This document shows, piece after piece, positions 61,866-64,000 of a DNA stretch of 64,000 nt. This DNA comes from Ruminococcaceae bacterium P7 (GTDB lineage: Bacteria; Bacillota; Clostridia; Oscillospirales; Acutalibacteraceae), in the NCBI GenBank assembly GCA_900100595.1, contig FMUA01000015.1:1-64000 (forward strand), written 5' to 3'. The notes under the pieces are model-generated. The model was not told the origin of the DNA, searched no databases, and worked only from the letters and a program-made list of their open reading frames with translations. A program made the position numbers and the translations under genes. Each line of letters opens with the position of its first letter. The first letter of the stretch is position 1.

Positions 61866-63043
61866 TGGACTATTCAAAATATCTCAACAGCAGCATACAG
61901 TCGATACACCCGTCGGGAATCCGCAAGTTCTTTGATATCGCGAATGAGATGGAGGACGTGATCTCGCTGAGTATCGGCGAGCCGGATTTCCAGACGCCGT
62001 GGCATATCCGCGACGAGGGCATCCGCAGTCTGGAGAAGGGCAGAACATGGTACTCGCCCAACCGCGGCTTTGCCGACCTGCTGAAGGAAATCACGAAATA
62101 CTACAAAAGGCGCTTCGGCATTACATATGAGCCGCAGACGCAGACGCTCGTCACCGTGGGCGGCAGCGAGGCGATCGACCTCGCGTTCCGCACGCTGGTG
62201 GAAAGAGGGGACGAGGTCATCATTCCCCAGCCCGCGTTCGTCTGCTACGAGCCGCTGACCGTAATGGCGGGCGGCGTACCTGTCATCATCAACACCAAAA
62301 ACGAGGATAACTTCCGTCTCAGAGCGGACGACCTGCGCGCGGCGATCACCGACAAAACGAAAATGCTCGTTCTGCCGTTCCCGAACAATCCCACGGGCGC
62401 GATCATGGAGCGTCACGATCTCGAGGAGATCGCGCAGGTCTGCATCGAGAAGGATATCCTTGTCCTTTCCGACGAGATCTATTCCGAGCTGACCTACGGC
62501 GGCAGGGATCATGTTTCGATCGCGTCGATCGACGGCATGTACGAGCGCACGATCGTCATCAACGGCTTCTCCAAATCCTACGCGATGACGGGCTGGCGTC
62601 TGGGCTATGTACTCGGACCCGTCGAGGTCGTCACGCAGATGACCAAGCTGCACCAGTACGGCATCATGTCCGCGCCGACCACGGCGCAGTACGCCGCGAT
62701 CGAGGCGCTGCGCAACGGCGACCGCGACGTCAGAAAGATGCGCGACGAGTACGATATGCGCCGCCGTCTGGTGGTCGATTCGTTCAATGCAATGGGACTG
62801 AGCTGCTTCGAGCCTCTCGGCGCGTTCTATGTGTTCCCCTGCATCAAATCGACGGGACTCAGCTCCGAGGACTTCTGCACCCGCCTGATTATGGAGAAGC
62901 ACGTCGCGGTCGTTCCGGGCAACGCGTTCGGCGCGTGCGGAGACGGCTTCATCCGCGTGTCCTATTCCTACTCTCTCAAGCACCTGAAAATCGCGCTCGA
63001 GAGGATCCGAGAGTTTCTTGAGGAACTGAAAAATGGAAATTAA
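61865..63043 (+). CDS. Class I/II PLP-dependent aminotransferase
   Basis: A 392-residue fold-type I aminotransferase. The PLP-binding lysine is K237 in INGFSKSYAMTGWRLGYV. Other contacts are TVGGSEAIDLAFR, PFPNNPTGAIM and VLSDEIYSELTYGG. Sequence context resembles aspartate or aromatic aminotransferases of the I-gamma group, often annotated as PatA-like. Substrate is not assignable from motifs alone. An aromatic specificity would connect with iorAB-paaK but is only a guess. It overlaps ispE by 11 bases. Confidence 0.93.
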   Translation: MDYSKYLNSSIQSIHPSGIRKFFDIANEMEDVISLSIGEPDFQTPWHIRDEGIRSLEKGRTWYSPNRGFADLLKEITKYYKRRFGITYEPQTQTLVTVGGSEAIDLAFRTLVERGDEVIIPQPAFVCYEPLTVMAGGVPVIINTKNEDNFRLRADDLRAAITDKTKMLVLPFPNNPTGAIMERHDLEEIAQVCIEKDILVLSDEIYSELTYGGRDHVSIASIDGMYERTIVINGFSKSYAMTGWRLGYVLGPVEVVTQMTKLHQYGIMSAPTTAQYAAIEALRNGDRDVRKMRDEYDMRRRLVVDSFNAMGLSCFEPLGAFYVFPCIKSTGLSSEDFCTRLIMEKHVAVVPGNAFGACGDGFIRVSYSYSLKHLKIALERIREFLEELKNGN

Positions 63044-63902
63044 GGTCAAGGCGCCCGCCAAAATCAATCTGACGCTCGAGGTGCTCGGCAAGCGCCCCGA
63101 CGGCTACCATAATATCGCCACCGTCATGCAGGCGGTGGATCTGCACGACGTGATCACCCTGACGGACAACGACAGCGGCAGGGTCACGATCTCGTGCAAT
63201 TACGAGGGCGTGCCCTGCGATGACAGCAACATCTGCGCCAAGGCGGCATACCGCTTCTTTGACTACTGTAAGATGGACGTCAGGGGCGTGCATATCGACA
63301 TCGACAAGCGCATACCCGCGCAGGCGGGACTTGCGGGAGGAAGCACCGACGGCGCTGCGGTCATCATGGGACTGAACGCGATGTTCGGCACGATGCTCAA
63401 GCCCGCCGAGATGTGCGCGATAGGCGAGAGAGTGGGCGCAGACGTGCCGTTCTGCGTCGAGGGAGGCACGAAGCTCTGCACGGGTATCGGCACGACGATC
63501 AGGAAGCTGCCGACGTTCCACTGCCCGGACATCGTGATCTGCAAGCCCTCCGCGGTCAGCGTCTCGACAGGCTCCGCCTACGGCAAGGTCGACGCTCTGC
63601 CGCCGCATCCGTCCTATACCGACGAGATGGTCAAGGCGCTCTACAGCCGCGATATGTTCATGATATCGACCACGCTCTACAACGACTTCGAGGTTGCGCT
63701 GCAAATCCCCGAGGTCAACGAAATCAAGCGCGTGATGCTGGGCTGCAAGGCGCGCGGAGCAGGCATGAGCGGCTCCGGCTCGGCGGTATTCGCGCTGTTC
63801 AGCTCCTCGGGCAAGGCGCAGAAATGCTATGAAAAGCTCAAGGAGACCTATCCCGAAACCTTCCTCTGCAAGCCGCAGAAAATCGGCTGCGAGGTTGAAT
63901 AA
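63033..63902 (+). CDS. ispE: 4-diphosphocytidyl-2-C-methyl-D-erythritol kinase IspE
   Basis: GHMP-family kinase of the MEP isoprenoid pathway, the same pathway as the IspH half of the fusion gene at 32.4 kb. 289 residues with the N-terminal VKAPAKINLTLEVLGKRPDGYH, ATP-binding PAQAGLAGGSTDGAAV, and the C-terminal GAGMSGSGSAVFALF. The start lies inside the end of the aminotransferase gene. A strong terminator follows. Confidence 0.96.
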   Translation: MEIKVKAPAKINLTLEVLGKRPDGYHNIATVMQAVDLHDVITLTDNDSGRVTISCNYEGVPCDDSNICAKAAYRFFDYCKMDVRGVHIDIDKRIPAQAGLAGGSTDGAAVIMGLNAMFGTMLKPAEMCAIGERVGADVPFCVEGGTKLCTGIGTTIRKLPTFHCPDIVICKPSAVSVSTGSAYGKVDALPPHPSYTDEMVKALYSRDMFMISTTLYNDFEVALQIPEVNEIKRVMLGCKARGAGMSGSGSAVFALFSSSGKAQKCYEKLKETYPETFLCKPQKIGCEVE

Positions 63903-63917
63903 GTTGATTAAATGATC

Positions 63918-63957
63918 AAAAACCTGTCCATACTCATGTTGAAAGGACAGGTTTTTG
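63918..63957 (+). terminator. Rho-independent terminator after ispE
   Basis: AAAAACCTGTCC (63918-63929) pairs with GGACAGGTTTTT (63945-63956), a 12-base stem whose right arm is also the T-run. Confidence 0.93.
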
Positions 63958-63960
63958 TTT

Positions 63961-64000
63961 ATGAAGAATTGGATAAAAGCGGCTTGCGCCGCGTTCGTAC
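63961..64000 (+). CDS. Possible start of a secreted or membrane protein gene (cut by window edge)
   Basis: ATG at 63961 opens MKNWIKAACAAFV, resembling the beginning of a signal peptide, and stays open to the window end. GGACAGG, the right arm of the terminator, is nine bases upstream and would have to serve as ribosome-binding site. Too short to identify. Confidence 0.3.
   Translation, partial: MKNWIKAACAAFV

Overview
The window is a GC-rich chromosomal stretch from a Gram-positive, endospore-forming Firmicute, most likely a member of the Oscillospiraceae/Ruminococcaceae (Ruminococcus-like gut or rumen clostridia). The evidence is a complete spoIIIAA-AH operon, sigma-A-type promoters, a CIRCE operator, an L27 with a Prp-cleavable N-terminus, an IspH-S1 fusion gene of the kind found in clostridia, and secreted starch-degrading enzymes, one with a cellulosome-type dockerin. 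The species cannot be named from sequence alone. Assignments come from reading motifs and gene order; no database search was run.

Layout. 1-3.8 kb: tail of an IS66 transposase, then dnaG-rpoD and a small zincin. 3.9-10.1 kb: two tandem type I pullulanases, one membrane-anchored and one with an internal dockerin. 10.1-14.5 kb: a histidine kinase/response regulator pair divergent from a VTC polyphosphate-polymerase-like gene and a DUF4956 membrane gene, then an XRE regulator. 14.6-24.2 kb: a phosphatase, leuB, a CpsB-like PHP phosphatase, the M16 pair yfmF/yfmH, lgt, folD, rplU-prp-rpmA, obgE and mrnC. 24.3-30.9 kb: a lipoprotein alpha-amylase, sseB-like, hisF/hisH on the minus strand, an RpiR regulator and a BaiN-type flavoprotein. 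31-37 kb: a palindromic repeat element, cmk, plsC, ispH-rpsA fusion, an HD protein and ligA. 37-48 kb: spoIIIAA-AH, nusB, a TsaD-like gene, xseA and dnaE. 48-54.4 kb: iorAB-paaK-ACT, then groESL under a CIRCE promoter. 54.5-64 kb: a PqqD/S26-like pair, a membrane glycosyltransferase and gpsA (minus strand), a probable 6S RNA, a candidate small RNA, a polymer sugar transferase plus O-antigen ligase-like pair, a LURP-one-like protein, an Lrp regulator with an aminotransferase, and ispE.

How the genes work together. Two pullulanases and an alpha-amylase carrying starch-binding modules form a cell-surface starch-degrading set. The dockerin implies that one enzyme docks onto a scaffoldin encoded elsewhere, as in the amylosome of Ruminococcus bromii. 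iorAB-paaK-ACT looks like an aryl-pyruvate to aryl-acetyl-CoA module. The two-component genes and the divergent VTC/DUF4956 operon share one motif placed at the same distance from three predicted -10 boxes, which suggests a self-contained regulatory circuit.

The least explained items are that TTTTAAG promoter architecture, the 161-bp palindromic element before cmk, the promoter-to-terminator unit near 58.4 kb, the structured sequence upstream of groES, the orphan PqqD/S26-like pair, and the internal ribosome-binding site in ispH-rpsA. There is no CRISPR array, tRNA or rRNA gene that I can recognise.
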